A stretch of 64,000 bases of DNA from Acanthochromis polyacanthus (taxonomy: Eukaryota > Chordata > Actinopteri > Pomacentridae), in assembly GCF_021347895.1 (NCBI RefSeq), contig NC_067113.1, positions 42,013,474-42,077,473 of the forward strand. Direction: 5' to 3'. A program made the translations under genes and the position numbers. The notes below the pieces were generated by a model, which was not told the DNA's origin, searched no databases, and saw only the letters and a program-made list of their open reading frames with translations. Position 1 is the stretch's first letter. Each line of letters starts with the position of its first letter. Of this stretch, positions 52,101 through 61,399 are shown piece after piece.

Positions 52101-54081
52101 GTGATGGCAAGAATAGAAATGCATGCTGGTATCTTTATTAAAGTGAATCAATGATGAGTCGCCCTCATGCATGAATCATAGAAAAAATAACATTTTGCGA
52201 ATAATCATGACGATGAAGCTACAGAAAAAGAGAAATGCATGCAAAAAAGTGGTGTCAATATTAAAATTATAATACTGTATTATATAATATTACAATATAT
52301 GTAATATATATTATAATTATATATACCATATTACAATAGAGTATTTAAATAGTAGTATTTTAGTTTTTTCCTTTTTCATTCTACTTTAACTAATCTGGGA
52401 ACAAAAGATCTTCAGATTTCTGTACTTTGTACAGTGTGGCATATTACATAAGCTTCTTTGTAATCATTCTAATTAGACAGACAGTGGGGTCTCCTAAGGG
52501 GGAAATGCTGTTAGCCTCCCCAGATCTGACCAGTGAAGTCCATTCATTGAAACTCTGACATCCAAATGCAAGTGAAAGCAGCATTAGACAACTGTAATGA
52601 TTGTGCATAGCAGCAGCCAACTGTGCATGACATCCAGAAACATGGCAGAGAGTACAAAGGACACAGCTTGTACCTTCAGCTGAGAAAGGCGCACACACAA
52701 GCCTATAAGTGGGAGCTTTGGCAAGCACTTTGTTGCTTGCAGCTGATTGTTTGAGTCTTTCCTCTAAGTTTATTAATTTATAAACTTTATTTATTAATTA
52801 CCTGCAGCAGCAATGGGTTCCAAATAAGCATCTCTTAAGACAAAGAGGTGTATGCATGTATGCACAACACAGCATTAACTTAAGCACTGGAGACAGAATT
52901 GGTCAGGATCAAACGTTTTTTCACCTCAGACAGGTGAGGTGTCAAACAGTGTTACAGTTAATCTGCTACAGGTAACCTGAGCTCCATCACGGCTAAATAC
53001 TATTATTATACGTAACATACACATGCATAACACACGCCTGTGCTGAGCGCAAGGTCATTTATTTTGCTTGAGGGTACATCTATACTAAATGGACACATTC
53101 TATGGTGCTGTGATTTCTGACCATCAATAACTGATCAACAAATGCTGCATTTCTGACAATGCCAATTGGTGGAATGAACAGCTTTGGTAGAGTATTGTGT
53201 TCTCTGAGTGCTTTCCTTGTTTCATTTCCAGCAGTGGCATTATTGTGTGTTATGGATATATCAAAGGACGTTATCTTGCTAAATGTGGAAGCAGGTAGCC
53301 AAGAATTAATGAAGGCACTTTTTATTGCACCATAAATGGCTGGAGTGAGATAAATCACATGTGGACAGATTTCTCAATGTTGAAATGATGCACAATGTAG
53401 ACGTTTTGGATACAGGTAATTATTATTTTTCTTTTTCTCTCTTATGTTGTTTTGAATGATGGTCACCCAAACAACCAAAATATTATCTGTACTTCTCAGT
53501 ACTCATAACAGCATTGCTTTTAAGCAGCCTCTATACTACAACAGCATTACAGAGTTCCTAATATGTAGAAACGGCTTGTGGTTTTTGGTGACCCACCCCC
53601 AGATGTTCAGTGGCCCCCTTATGAAAACTTCCTAGATGCGCCCCTGCACACTCACACTGCCGCGCCAGACTTCTGCAAGTCCAGCGAAAGTTGTTAACAT
53701 GTCATTTTGGTGTGAACTTGTTCGTGTTTCCTCGCATTGTTGCGCAACTTCTACCTCTGAGACCTACCAGTTTGGAAACACCGGATCCTCAACGCGTAAA
53801 GTTTGCCTCCACGGTTCAAACCAGTCTATGTTCTCCCCCATCTCCGCCCAGAACTTCTCGGGGTTGTCCCTCGCTGTGGCGAAGGCTCGGCCGTATGCAG
53901 AGTCGGATGCATAGTTTCTGCAGCCCTGCAGCTGGAAACACGTCTTCAAACCTGCAGATGCGTGCGGTCCCGCTGCTGTGACACCACGTTGTTGTGCCGC
54001 TGCGCATAGTTTTCTCACTAGCCTGCGTTCCACCGGAGCGCAGGCGTTTAGGCGCACCAGATGTCTTATTTGGAAGTGCAT
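31031..54081 (-). CDS. acss3: acss3, mitochondrial acyl-CoA synthetase, exons 1-9 (5' two thirds)
   Basis: ACSS3 activates short-chain fatty acids, mainly propionate, to acyl-CoA in the mitochondrial matrix via an acyl-AMP intermediate. Nine exons at 53768-54081, 48974-49118, 47117-47305, 44931-45065, 42665-42805, 41917-41996 (first base 41916), 41517-41612, 38850-39001 and 31031-31134 splice in frame with GT/AG borders and encode 452 residues plus one base. Order: basic targeting peptide (1 to ~35), ACS N-terminal region (~58-105), AMP-binding domain (from ~150) with [11 protein letters not shown] across exons 5/6, then [10 protein letters not shown] and LDHWWQT. The family is about 680 residues, so roughly the last 230 are missing. 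I found no exon 10 in the remaining 31 kb, so the gene probably runs off the left edge. No frameshift or stop was seen. Confidence 0.93.
31135..33091. other. acss3 intron 8, left part: nothing recognised
   Basis: No additional exon or known repeat was identified. Confidence 0.4.
33092..33420 (+). mobile_element. Tc1/mariner-type MITE, left ~330 bp
   Basis: After TA (33090-33091) the sequence reads CAATACCGTTCAAAAGTTTG, GGGTCACC, then CACAATGTAGCATTAGAACA and GGAGTGATGGTTGCTGGAAA. This is a very widespread teleost MITE. The copy stops at an A-rich run before the expected inverted end (CCCCAAACTTTTGAACGG), so it is 3' truncated. Confidence 0.8.
33421..37770. other. acss3 intron 8, middle: nothing recognised
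   Basis: About 4.3 kb without a recognisable exon, RNA gene or named repeat. Short open frames lack motifs. Confidence 0.4.
37771..37795 (-). mobile_element. Right end of a Tc1/mariner-type MITE
   Basis: CCACCCCAAACTTCTGAACA is the inverse of the left terminus at 33092 with a few changes. Only the terminal ~25 bp is recognisable. Confidence 0.5.
38103..38672 (+). mobile_element. PIF/Harbinger non-autonomous element
   Basis: Left end GGCGCTTTTCCATTAGCACC. The right end inward is GGCAGTTTTCCATTAGCACC. Both are next to TAA/TTA trinucleotides, the Harbinger target. Subterminal sequence is rich in CTCGACTC/GAGTCGAG. Inside is a truncated Myb-like frame. No DDE nuclease is present. Located in acss3 intron 8. 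Confidence 0.75.
38394..38534 (+). pseudogene. Truncated Harbinger Myb/SANT-like protein
   Basis: From ATG 38394 the frame encodes 46 residues beginning [20 protein letters not shown] and continuing [20 protein letters not shown] before TGA. This resembles the N-terminal half of the Myb/SANT-like DNA-binding protein carried by Harbinger elements, which helps the transposase bind its ends. The second half is lost through a frameshift or deletion around 38525. Reading in the next frame does not restore it clearly. Confidence 0.65.
38850..39001 (-). CDS. acss3: acss3 exon 8
   Basis: 152 bp. Acceptor TTACAG, donor GTACAC. Encodes [20 protein letters not shown], then [19 protein letters not shown] and GKKYPLS plus two bases of an Arg codon. 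FTAPTAIRA and IRQQDP are invariant blocks of the ACSS3/propionyl-CoA synthetase group. Confidence 0.95.
39002..40775. other. acss3 intron 7, left part
   Basis: No exon was seen. A partial direct duplicate (CACAGCTTTGCACGTCATCC, about 40488-40530) of the start of repeat R lies about 300 bp before the main R copy, separated by sequence rich in GATATTCATATTCGG-like motifs. Confidence 0.4.
40776..41441 (-). repeat. Dispersed repeat R, long inverted copy in intron 7
   Basis: Inverted match to 29455-30078, including ATTACTCTGCCAAGGAACAG, a short (TCTG)n run at about 40856-40872, TGGATGAAATTTTCAGACAA and GATCACATGATTGCGATTCT. It ends with GAGTACTGCGCGCTCTGAGT at about 41432, only ~75 bp from the donor of exon 7. 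Confidence 0.7.
41517..41612 (-). CDS. acss3: acss3 exon 7
   Basis: 96 bp, phase 0/0. Encodes [20 protein letters not shown] followed by [12 protein letters not shown]. Acceptor TTTCAG, donor GTACGT. The [15 protein letters not shown] block is diagnostic of acetyl/propionyl-CoA synthetases. Confidence 0.96.
41916..41996 (-). CDS. acss3: acss3 exon 6
   Basis: 81 bp, phase 0/0. Starts with the Gly that completes the A3 motif (PK|G) and encodes [20 protein letters not shown] then YGLSPGD. Acceptor CTCCAG, donor GTAAGG. Confidence 0.95.
42665..42805 (-). CDS. acss3: acss3 exon 5, AMP-binding signature
   Basis: 141 bp, phase 0/0. Encodes [20 protein letters not shown] then [26 protein letters not shown] is the phosphate-binding A3 motif of ANL adenylating enzymes, conserved in full. 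Acceptor TTTCAG, donor GTAACG. A C-homopolymer (about 42398-42410) lies in the intron 5 side. Confidence 0.96.
42806..44930. other. acss3 intron 4
   Basis: No exon was seen. Contains the ~105 bp tandem repeat at 43551-43790 and an AT/CA simple repeat to about 43870. Confidence 0.5.
43551..43790. repeat. Tandem repeat, ~105 bp unit, about 2.2 copies
   Basis: Unit starts CTGTAAAACCCAAATATCGA at 43551, 43656 and 43761. Copies 1 and 2 are nearly identical (ATGTACACATAT versus ATATACACATAT). The third is partial and diverges into an AT-rich microsatellite ending in (CA)n near 43850. Confidence 0.9.
44931..45065 (-). CDS. acss3: acss3 exon 4
   Basis: 135 bp, phase 0/0. Encodes [20 protein letters not shown] then [28 protein letters not shown] is a conserved block of the ACSS3 group. 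Acceptor CTCCAG, donor GTAAGA. Confidence 0.95.
45668..46241 (-). mobile_element. Nested non-autonomous element carrying helicase fragment
   Basis: Symmetric ends TAGCCTAGCCGCGCTAGAC and inverse, flanked by a perfect 9 bp duplication ACAGAAATC (45659-45667 and 46242-46250). The intact opposite arm of the surrounding palindrome (about 46481-46500, inverse) carries the same sequence only once, showing the pre-insertion state. The 574 bp body contains a minus-strand RecQ-like helicase start. An 8-10 bp duplication fits hAT, Mutator-like, Merlin or P elements; I cannot choose. Confidence 0.85.
45823..46062 (-). pseudogene. RecQ-like helicase N-terminal fragment
   Basis: Open minus-strand frame of about 80 codons containing [20 protein letters not shown], then [20 protein letters not shown] and [27 protein letters not shown] (complement of 45892-45912) is a Walker A / helicase motif I. 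The surrounding pattern (aromatic/Gln motif-0-like KDKQRTAL, then [23 protein letters not shown]) is that of RecQ-family SF2 helicases. The frame ends 20 codons after motif I, and DEAH motif II and the rest are absent, so it cannot be a working helicase. It probably marks the first exon of a helicase gene carried by the autonomous parent element. Confidence 0.7.
46566..47116. other. acss3 intron 3, remainder
   Basis: No further feature was recognised between the hAT MITE and exon 3. Confidence 0.4.
47117..47305 (-). CDS. acss3: acss3 exon 3
   Basis: 189 bp, phase 0/0. Encodes [20 protein letters not shown] then [20 protein letters not shown] and [29 protein letters not shown] and [14 protein letters not shown] are signature blocks of acetyl/propionyl-CoA synthetases. 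Acceptor ATCCAG, donor GTTAGC. Confidence 0.96.
47306..48973. other. acss3 intron 2
   Basis: Contains a degenerate run of GTTTC/TTTTTGTCATTTTGTG-like short repeats (about 47700-47870) resembling the interior of the hAT element at 7667, and a dispersed repeat near 48280-48440. No exon was seen. Confidence 0.45.
48280..48440 (+). repeat. Dispersed repeat shared with 54350-54500
   Basis: TAATATTTAGAAGGATCTTT, GTGTAAAAATGCCATGTGGTGTTTGGTT and AAAAGTCCC recur at 54350-54500 in the same orientation (TTAATATTTAGAAGAATCTT and GGTGGTGTTTGGTTATAG). Family not recognised. Confidence 0.6.
48974..49118 (-). CDS. acss3: acss3 exon 2
   Basis: 145 bp. Its first base completes the Trp codon split by exon 1. 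Encodes [20 protein letters not shown] then [20 protein letters not shown] and QDQ. NxCxNAVDRH is the conserved start of the AMP-binding fold in this family. Acceptor TTTTAG, donor GTAAAT. Confidence 0.95.
49119..50099. other. acss3 intron 1, left part: nothing recognised
   Basis: No exon or known repeat was identified. Confidence 0.4.
50100..50536. repeat. Probable dispersed repeat interrupted by 525 bp element
   Basis: GAACGGGGAAGGTTGAACCC, AATGCAGGCACCACAGGAAG and ACAAGAATTTATTAAACAAA, followed by a purine-rich tract to GGGCAGGACTGTGAC, resemble a common teleost dispersed repeat. It continues after the nested insertion at 51071. Assignment is by recollection of similar sequence only. Confidence 0.45.
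50546..51070. mobile_element. 525 bp element flanked by 9 bp duplication
   Basis: Starts CATAGACTGTATATATAGTG, a terminus seen in an abundant teleost non-autonomous element, and ends after GGGTGACGTCACGG. Flanked by the exact 9 bp direct repeat GACTGTGAC (50537-50545 and 51071-51079). Its right end does not mirror its left end, so inverted repeats are not evident. No protein is encoded. Confidence 0.6.
51080..53010. other. acss3 intron 1, middle
   Basis: No exon was seen. A strongly AT-rich, partly palindromic stretch lies at about 52258-52345. Confidence 0.4.
53011..53240 (-). repeat. Dispersed repeat R fragment in intron 1
   Basis: TGTGCTGAGCGCAAGGTCAT, CTATGGTGCTGTGATTTCTG and CTCTGAGTGCTTTCCTTGTT match the terminal ~200 bp of the R copy at 40776-41441, same orientation. 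Confidence 0.65.
53768..54081 (-). CDS. acss3: acss3 exon 1 with start codon
   Basis: Coding part 314 bp from ATG at 54081 to donor GTAGGT (complement of 53761-53767). The N-terminus [20 protein letters not shown] is Arg-rich and almost free of acidic residues, as expected for a mitochondrial presequence. From about residue 58, [20 protein letters not shown] and ENIDWFEPW form the ACS N-terminal region. The exon ends within a Trp codon (PNW). A longer frame on the same strand (53816-54301) is in another register and lacks this similarity. The start is the first ATG of the conserved frame; an alternative upstream 5' exon cannot be excluded. Confidence 0.9.
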
Positions 54082-54310
54082 CGCGAACTTGCACGAGTTT
54101 CGGTGTTTTTCTGCGGTTCCGGGGCCCCGATTCTACAGTGCAAAAGCCGGCGACGTCATCTGGGGCCACACAGAGGGAGGGAAGGTGTCGGCAAGGAGTT
54201 TCTACAAAGCCCTGAAGAAATGCGAACTCTGAACTGGATGGAGTTGCTGCAGGAGGAGCCACATTATTACACAACACAAAGACCGCACAGTACGCTGCCA
54301 CAAATCAGGA
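54082..54310 (-). promoter_or_regulatory. Putative acss3 promoter / 5' UTR
   Basis: GC- and CpG-richer than its surroundings. Contains a CRE-like ATGACGTC (complement of 54152-54159) about 70 bp upstream of the start codon. No TATA box is obvious. The transcription start is unknown, so 5' UTR and promoter cannot be separated. Confidence 0.4.
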
Positions 54311-54349
54311 AATAAAGAGCGTGAAGGAGGCATATCAAAGAAGAAAACT

Positions 54350-54500
54350 TTCAATTTCAATTGTACTTAATTAATATTTAGAAGAATCTTTCTGTATAAA
54401 TGCCAGGTGGTGTTTGGTTATAGCCATGTTGATTTTAGGACTGAAAACAGCTAAAATGTCAAGTATGATACAAAAAGTCCCAAATTATATATTGACTCGT
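54350..54500 (+). repeat. Dispersed repeat shared with 48280-48440
   Basis: Second copy of the repeat described at 48280, beginning just upstream of acss3. Confidence 0.6.
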
Positions 54501-56949
54501 ATAGTTTGCCTTTTATCCTGCAAAATGGAGAAGAAATCCATTTTATTTGCAACACTTCACTTTCAATGTCCTTAGGGCAGTATCAGTATTTCTCTAATTA
54601 AAACATCATGCATCCCCTTTCATTTGCTGCTTTGGGATATTTGTGAAAACAGCCTGGTAAAGCTGAGTCACTTCATCTCCATAACAGCGGCTTGCGCAAT
54701 CCTGTCACACCAGCAGCTCTTTGTCCCCTCACTGAAGCGTTGTGTGCCTCTCTTTCATCACTGCCATCATTCAGGCTGCTGGTAAAATACCCATAATCCA
54801 GCTGACCCCCTGTCAGTGGCCCCTGCAAAGGGTGCCCCCTGGTTGAGCAACTCATCCATCTGATATTCGAGGTCATCTGTTTCTATTTATACATGCATGA
54901 CAGCGGCTTCCATCCGACAGCTCATCCACTTTCCAGGGAAATAAGTGCGTCAGTGTGCAACAATGGGACTCATTAGTTTTTGCAGTGGTTTGCTTGAAAA
55001 ATAAACAGAGAAATACAGTGTGATATACGAAATACATCGGTGGTAAATGTGACTTTCTGCAGGTCTTGAATTATTGAGGAGCGCCTCCGTAAGCCATCAC
55101 TTGCCAGTCTATCCTTTTTTGGACATGATGAAACCATGCTGGCTTTTTTTAATCTCATATTGATTCAGATTTCATCACATTGCAACAGGCATGTAAGTTA
55201 CAATCTATATTCATGTTTATCAGCCCCTGACAGCCAACGGAGGCCTCCCCTCTGCTCACATGTTGCAATTTGTTGGACCAAAAGGTCTCACTCAATCATC
55301 ATTCCACCCCAGACATTTGCCATCTTTTTTTTAGAACACTGCAGATGCTATTGGCAGAATATGTATCATTCTTATAGTTTCTGGCACCGGACGTGAGCGG
55401 AACACTAACTAAAAGCCGCTCGCACAGACTAATCAGACCTAAATTGGAGTCTGAGATGGCTTATTATTATTCCTCTTCTCTGATTTGTGAATGTTTTGAA
55501 GTAGGCCTTCATAAACAATTAGAGGCGATTCCCCAAGTTTATCTCCAAATGATTCATCTCCAAGCCGTATTTTTTTTCCTAATATGGATTTATAATCAAA
55601 TTAGTTGGGAGTTAATGATGTCTGTTTTACATTTTGAAATGGATTTGGATGCAACGGTTGTAAGGAAGGCTCGTAAATGACTTTTCAGTCATAGTTTTCA
55701 AAAGCCAACACATCATGACAGCGTGTTTGAATAGATTGGTTTTAAGGAACAGCCTACTGAATGCAATGCATAGTTAATTATTCAATGAAGCAGATACAGG
55801 TGAAAGCTATTATCACTTGTTGGTTGTCATCTTGATCGTGTGCCAGTCAAAAAAGGAGATTTTAAAGCTGAGATGGGCGGCTAAAAAAATCAAATGAATG
55901 GCAGGAGAGCATGTTGATGTTGTGTACAATGTATCCCGATTAGTTTTTCATGAATTTAAATAAGATTAAATCGCTGTGAGCTGCAGCGTGTTCAGCAATG
56001 TGAGTCTTTGTGGAAGGATAGTTTTACGCCATCTGCTATCTCTATTTAAAGTGGAAGCTGTCACCCTGAAGGGGGCGTCAGCAGCCTAATGGTTACAAGA
56101 AACTTTTAAGTTTAAATCCTCCAGCCAAAGGCATGAAAATCAATGTGAAGGCTTCCTTTGAGTAAGGGCACCTTAAGTTTACCTCAAAAAAAGTCTGTAA
56201 AAATGCGAGTTTATACCTGATTATCACCACAGTGCTACCTCTCTTAGCGCTTCCTGTATGAGAAATTGCACAGTTGTTACATCAACTTGTCTTGTTCACA
56301 AATAAACACCATTTTTAAGATGTCTGCCTCCCACATTTTCCATGATGAAGTACTTTTATTATCTGTCAGCAGCTGCCTGATGCGGATTTGACATAAATAG
56401 TAACGGTGCTGCGGTGGAGGAGCAGCCTGTCGCATCATGCAGGAAAATCTTAACATAAACTGTTATATAAATGCATTATTTTTCCTTCAGGAGGAACTTT
56501 TCGGCATTTCTCCCCCAGTTTGACATGCTGTATAAATCATAATCAAGGTTGCACAAGGATTCAGCAAAATTCACTGATGTTCCTTTTAAATAAGTACAAG
56601 ATGAGCAGTTTTTTAGTTGGACATGAGACGTTTATTCATTTATTAATTAACTAAAGCAAAACTTTCCATATTCGTGCAATTTACTGTATCATAAAGAAAT
56701 ACTGTGTCCTCTAAGGAAATAATCTGCCATGTAAAACCATAAAATCATATTTTTTTGTGGTGTAGGTAGTCTCCACCAATGGACCCTGCTGCACATCTTT
56801 TACATGAGGACTCTCACATTTCTATTACGGACAAGAAACCCCCACATGACATCTGAAGTATTCACTGGCTTCAGAGCTTTTCGGGCATTGCCGATCAAGA
56901 ACGATCATCAGCAAGAGTCAATGATGAAAGATTAAACAATCAAATGTGG
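54501..56949. other. Intergenic, nothing recognised
   Basis: About 2.4 kb upstream of acss3 without a recognisable exon, RNA gene or named repeat. Confidence 0.4.
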
Positions 56950-58060
56950 AAAGAATTGATATCAGACTTGAAAGACCTTCTTCCAAAGTAGTTAATCTCC
57001 GGACAGACATCGCTATCCAGACAATCAGTTGGGGCGAAGTTTCAGTCAGTCGGTCAATTGCATCCTACAGATTCGGTAACATGAATAAAGTTCTTCATCC
57101 AGCTCCCTCTGTTCATCATTGCATTCAAAAGTTCTTTGTCTTCCAGATCAGTGTCTTCTTCTAGCACCTTCCTGAATGTTGTGGCCTGATAGTATCAGGT
57201 TTCCATAACAGTACTTGACTTGCTGCTTCTTGTCTCTCACCACATATCCATCCAGGGCTAGTCTACGTTACCTAATGATGGTTAGCAAGCGTAGATGAGA
57301 GCCATATAGTGACTTGCTGATGAGGTGCGATTTCCAGGAGATGTTTTGTACCATCTGTAGCATTCTGGTATAAGTCCCATCAGTTCTTTTTTAAGGGAGT
57401 CTTTGATAGTGAGCAGGAGTCAGATCAGTAAGATGGATTCCACTGACGCCTTGAATACTCTCATTTTGGTTGTCATTTTTATAGGAGATACCCATATTTT
57501 TGACAGAGAGTTTAATGCTCCCCAAGCTTTACCAGTTTTTGTTTCTATATCATGTGCTGTGTTGGTGTCGCCTTGCCTCCAAGATATAGAAAATCATCAA
57601 CTTTTTCGATTTCAGACTCATCTCGTAAACGCAATGTCTCTTCAGATGTTGGGTTAAGGTGCATGAACTTTGTCTTTCCAGCATTCAGGAAGAGTCCAAT
57701 CAGTCTTTTTCTCACTCTGCCTGATGCAGAAGATCTTCTGCTTTACTGAGAGTGTTCTCCAGGAGGGCGATGTCATCTGCAAATGCAAGTTCTGGGAGGA
57801 CTTCTACTTTGACGACGCTTTAGGGTCAGGCCATTGGAGGGCAAGATTGCCTTCCTCAGTGCATAGTCTAAGCAGATGATAATGAGGAAAGGTGCTTGAG
57901 GGTCTCCTTGAAGTACTCCAGTGTCTATGGAGAAGAGATCTGTGTTGCCCTCAGGAGTCTTGGCTACTGCAGAAGTGTTGATGTAGGCAACTTTTATTGC
58001 TTCAACAATAAGAGGAGGGATTCCATATGCCAGTAGAATTTTAGTGAAATTCTACTGGGC
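56950..58060 (-). mobile_element. Non-LTR retrotransposon reverse transcriptase remnant
   Basis: The minus strand shows, in interrupted frames, AYGIPPLIVEAIKVAYINTS (about 57980-58040), TGVLQGDPQAPFLIII (about 57890-57925), the catalytic FADDIALLENTL box (about 57755-57785), VDDFLYLGGKATP (about 57560-57600), then DGTYTRMLQMVQNISWK (about 57320-57370). These are consecutive C-terminal blocks of a LINE reverse transcriptase and its tail. Many stops and frameshifts (for example the residue after GLTLKRRQ) make it a dead, 5'-truncated copy. Confidence 0.85.
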
Positions 58061-59877
58061 AAAGTGCAATGCCTTATATTCATCAACAGATGTGCAAAGT
58101 GTTATTATTTATTGACCAAACCTGTTGAATTCATTATGAGATACGGGAATTCTGCCTCCGCTCAAAGCTCCAATACTGACTAATGCTGCTAGCTTTAATC
58201 TGACATGCAAATATACACAGTACAGTTGTCTATATTTGCCCTGTCTGCACATCTTCTCGCATCTTCTGTGGAAATAGAAGCCTTTCAGAAATCAATTTGC
58301 TTGCAACTGAGGGCTTTAAGAGTGTTGCAGCATAATTCCACCTCTTTAAAAAAAAAAAAAGGAGAGAGAGGGAAAAAAAAGCAGAACTGTATTCAAGGCC
58401 ATAAGGATGCAAGCCTTTAATCTGGCTGTGCCCTCTTTCTGCAAGCTCTCTAAGCCCTCGCCCTCTATATCTAGCCCACCACTAGTTTACATCTGCATGC
58501 AGCTGGATGGGACCGTGGGCGGCTGGAATTCACCAGCACATATGGACGACGTGATTACAAGCGTGTGGGTTTAGTAACGGCTTCAAATCGAAAAATACTG
58601 AAACAGATGCCGGTGACAGAATATTCCCTGAAACACTTAAAGATGATGAAAATTGAAATCAACAGAGGATGCATTGATTGTACTTTTTTTTTTAACTTTC
58701 AAATTTCATTCTCACTCTGTAACAGTCTATTTGAAGTAAGGCGAGGTTAGAAGAAAAGGTAATTGCCTCCCAGATGGGCACAGGCAAGACAATATAATGA
58801 GATTTAAATAATTTCAGTGTTGGTATGATTTTCTGGATTTTGCTCTGAATAACTGCACACGTGGAAGCAAAATATACTGGTCCGTGCCTCAGGTGTGTAT
58901 TTGTGTTTACAGCTTGTATTTGTTGTGGTGAAGTCATGCTTTGTGAGCCATGTCGTCATGCTGCCCCCAACCAGGGACTTGTTTTGGGGTTTTGTTTTTG
59001 CGAACACAGTTTCTGTCCGCTGTAATGACTGTGTGAGATATACCACAGCGGCAGGCACCATTAGGCAGCAGATCTACAGTAAATGAAGAGAGTCAGTGGT
59101 TTGGCTCTGTTCTGTGGTAGCACATAAACATGAGGATTAATCCTTAAGCCCTTAAACTTGGGTTCACTACCATCATTCAGCTCTTATCAGGCTGCCTGCA
59201 GTGCATGTAGCCAAGAGAGGAGATAACAGGCGGGCATGGCTCAGTGATTCACAATAAACCTTAATGGCAAGCGTGGTTGCAATCAACTGATCTCTGAAGC
59301 GCAATGGGTGAATGGATTATACATGGCTAAGCATTCACGTGCGCAGGCAGGAAAACACACATGTGCGCATTAGAGCGGGTAAACGCAAACGCAGAGCCAC
59401 TGGTTGACTGCAGAGCATGTTGAAGCTGTCAAATGTGTTGTACGGGCTGGCGGACATGAATGATTGATGGCTGCTATTTTTTATTTAGACGGGGATATAT
59501 TATTACACATCAACCTTTGGAACCTGGGAAGGAAAGTAGTCCTGAATGCTTTACAAGTGTAGGAACTTTGTGTACTTTTGATCCAGTGCTGCTAAATGTA
59601 GTTTGGCTATTTTCTTCTAACATAAATCAACGGTACCACAGCATTCAGTATTTTACATACTTAGGCCTAAATTATGTATTAAAGATGTAAATTTCCCAGC
59701 AATCAATGCTTTAAACACTGCCATGAAATCTGTGTAAATTCTCAACGGTCCTGAATATGCAAAAGCAACTGCACTATTAGGGATTGTGCAATATCTGTTG
59801 GATGTAGATGTCTGGTTGGGTGAGTCTGAAACATGTGTTTTTTTAGTTTAAATTTTATATTTTGTGATTTATTGCCA
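58061..59877. other. Intergenic, nothing recognised
   Basis: Includes a purine-rich run near 58350-58380. No gene or RNA was identified. Confidence 0.4.
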
Positions 59878-60598
59878 GGGCTGCACAGTGGTATAGTGGT
59901 TAGCACTTTTGCCTTGCAGCAAGAAGATCCCCGGTTCAAATCCTGGCCTGGGCCTGGGATCTTTCTGCATGGAGTTTGCATGTTCTCCCTGTGTATGCGT
60001 GGGTTTCTCCGGGTACTCCGGCTTCCTCCCACAGTCCAAAAATATGCCGAGGTTAATTGATTGGTAGTGTCTACAGATACGGACCCGTACCCGTAGCCTG
60101 TGGGCTACGGATACGGCACTTTCCATTTGCCAGACAGACACGGACCCGTACGCGAGTCTCGCGAGTCAAGAAGCTGCTAACCACTGCAAACTGTTGAAAG
60201 GTAAGCAAAGGTTAAGGTTAGGGTTAGTGTTAGGGTCAGGTTTAGGGTCCGTACCTGTAGTACCGATGCTACGGGTCCGTACCGCTAGCGTCTACCGGGA
60301 GTCACGTGACCAGATCTCGCGTATCTGATTGGCAAATGGCAAGTGCCGTATCCGTAGTCCACAGGCTACGGGTACGGGTCCGTACCTCTAGCAACAACCT
60401 AATTGATTACTCTAAATTGCCCGTAGGTGTAAATGTGAGTGTGATTGTTTGTCTGTATATGTAGCCCTGTGACAGAGTGGTGACCTGTCCAGGGTGTCCC
60501 CCTGCCTTCGCCGGAGTCAGCTGGGATAGACTCCAGCACCCCCCATGACCCTAGTGAGGATAAAGCGGTGTATAGAGAATGGATGGATGGATGGATTT
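59878..60598 (+). mobile_element. tRNA-derived SINE, split by a nested insertion
   Basis: Head GGGCTGCACAGTGGTATAGT carries a box A-like TGGTATAGTGG and box B GGTTCAAATCC (59934-59944), the pol III promoter of a tRNA ancestor. The body has GGAGTTTGCATGTTCTCCCT and GGGTACTCCGGCTTCCTCCC. The tail after the insertion runs ACTCTAAATTGCCCGTAGGT, GACCTGTCCAGGGTGTCCCC and AGCTGGGATAGACTCCAGCA, ending in (GGAT)n at about 60580-60596. The family is among the commonest in teleosts. Confidence 0.85.
60063..60399. mobile_element. 337 bp inverted-repeat element inserted in the SINE
   Basis: Flanked by an exact 9 bp duplication TAATTGATT (60054-60062 and 60400-60408). Ends are inverted copies: GGTAGTGTCTACAGATACGG on the left versus GGTTGTTGCTAGAGGTACGG on the right read inward, then an almost perfect shared ACCCGTACCCGTAGCCTGTG and ACTACGGATACGGCACTT. 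The centre has degenerate GGTTAGGGTTAG repeats (about 60210-60250). Removing it restores the SINE. No protein is encoded. Confidence 0.9.
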
Positions 60599-61399
60599 TT
60601 TGCACAGAGTTACTTTTGCAATGATGAATATGAAAAAAATTCACCCCTGTGGTTATTGTCTTTGATAATAAAGTGTAACAGACATTGTCAGCTCGTTGTG
60701 TCCACCTGGTGCTCAAACTAAGGAGATCTGAAGAGGTCTGTCCTCAGTCTGCTTTCATTTACTCTCTGTTTTTATCAGCTAACTGGAGAGGCTGATAATA
60801 ACACCAGCATGGGCTTCCTATTGCCTCCCATTGTTCAAAAATTAAGATGACACCAAACAAACCAAATGATTTTGCTGAACATTTTCTTTTGTCATTTTCA
60901 CCTTCTGCCTCGCTGAGTCATTCAGACCTCATTATCTTCACAGTGTTAGTACAGCTAACAATTGCTTTTTATTTGTCTTTTGCAAATATTTCAGAGGAAT
61001 TGGCTAAAAACAATAGGATTTTTACATCGCCAGTTTATAATGAAGCTTTAAATGTTGTCTTCAGAGACAGAGTAGAACAAAAATGATTCTTTTGTCCTGG
61101 TTTGCCTCTCCCATGAGTAACATAGCCTGTATCAAAACCTTCCGACAACATTATGGAGCCTAGGCTGTTATTAAAGCAGATTTAATAGGTGGGCCCTCAC
61201 GATTAGTGTCACCAGTTCAGTAGCTGAACCAATTTCAGATATGGCCAGAATCTCTGCTTCTCTAAGTTAAATCACTTAGTAACGACCAGAAAACTGTTTT
61301 TGTAGAACATTATGATGTCAAAGTGACACAAATATTGACTTTTTGGACATAAAAAAAACTCTCCCTTCCATCAATTTATCCTTTAGATATTCATGGAAA
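60599..61399. other. Intergenic, nothing recognised
   Basis: No gene, RNA or known repeat was identified. Confidence 0.4.

Noticed and set aside
53816..54301. 161-codon minus-strand frame overlapping acss3 exon 1
   Set aside because: It is in a different register from the conserved acss3 frame and has no recognisable domain. The exon 1 frame joins exon 2 perfectly.
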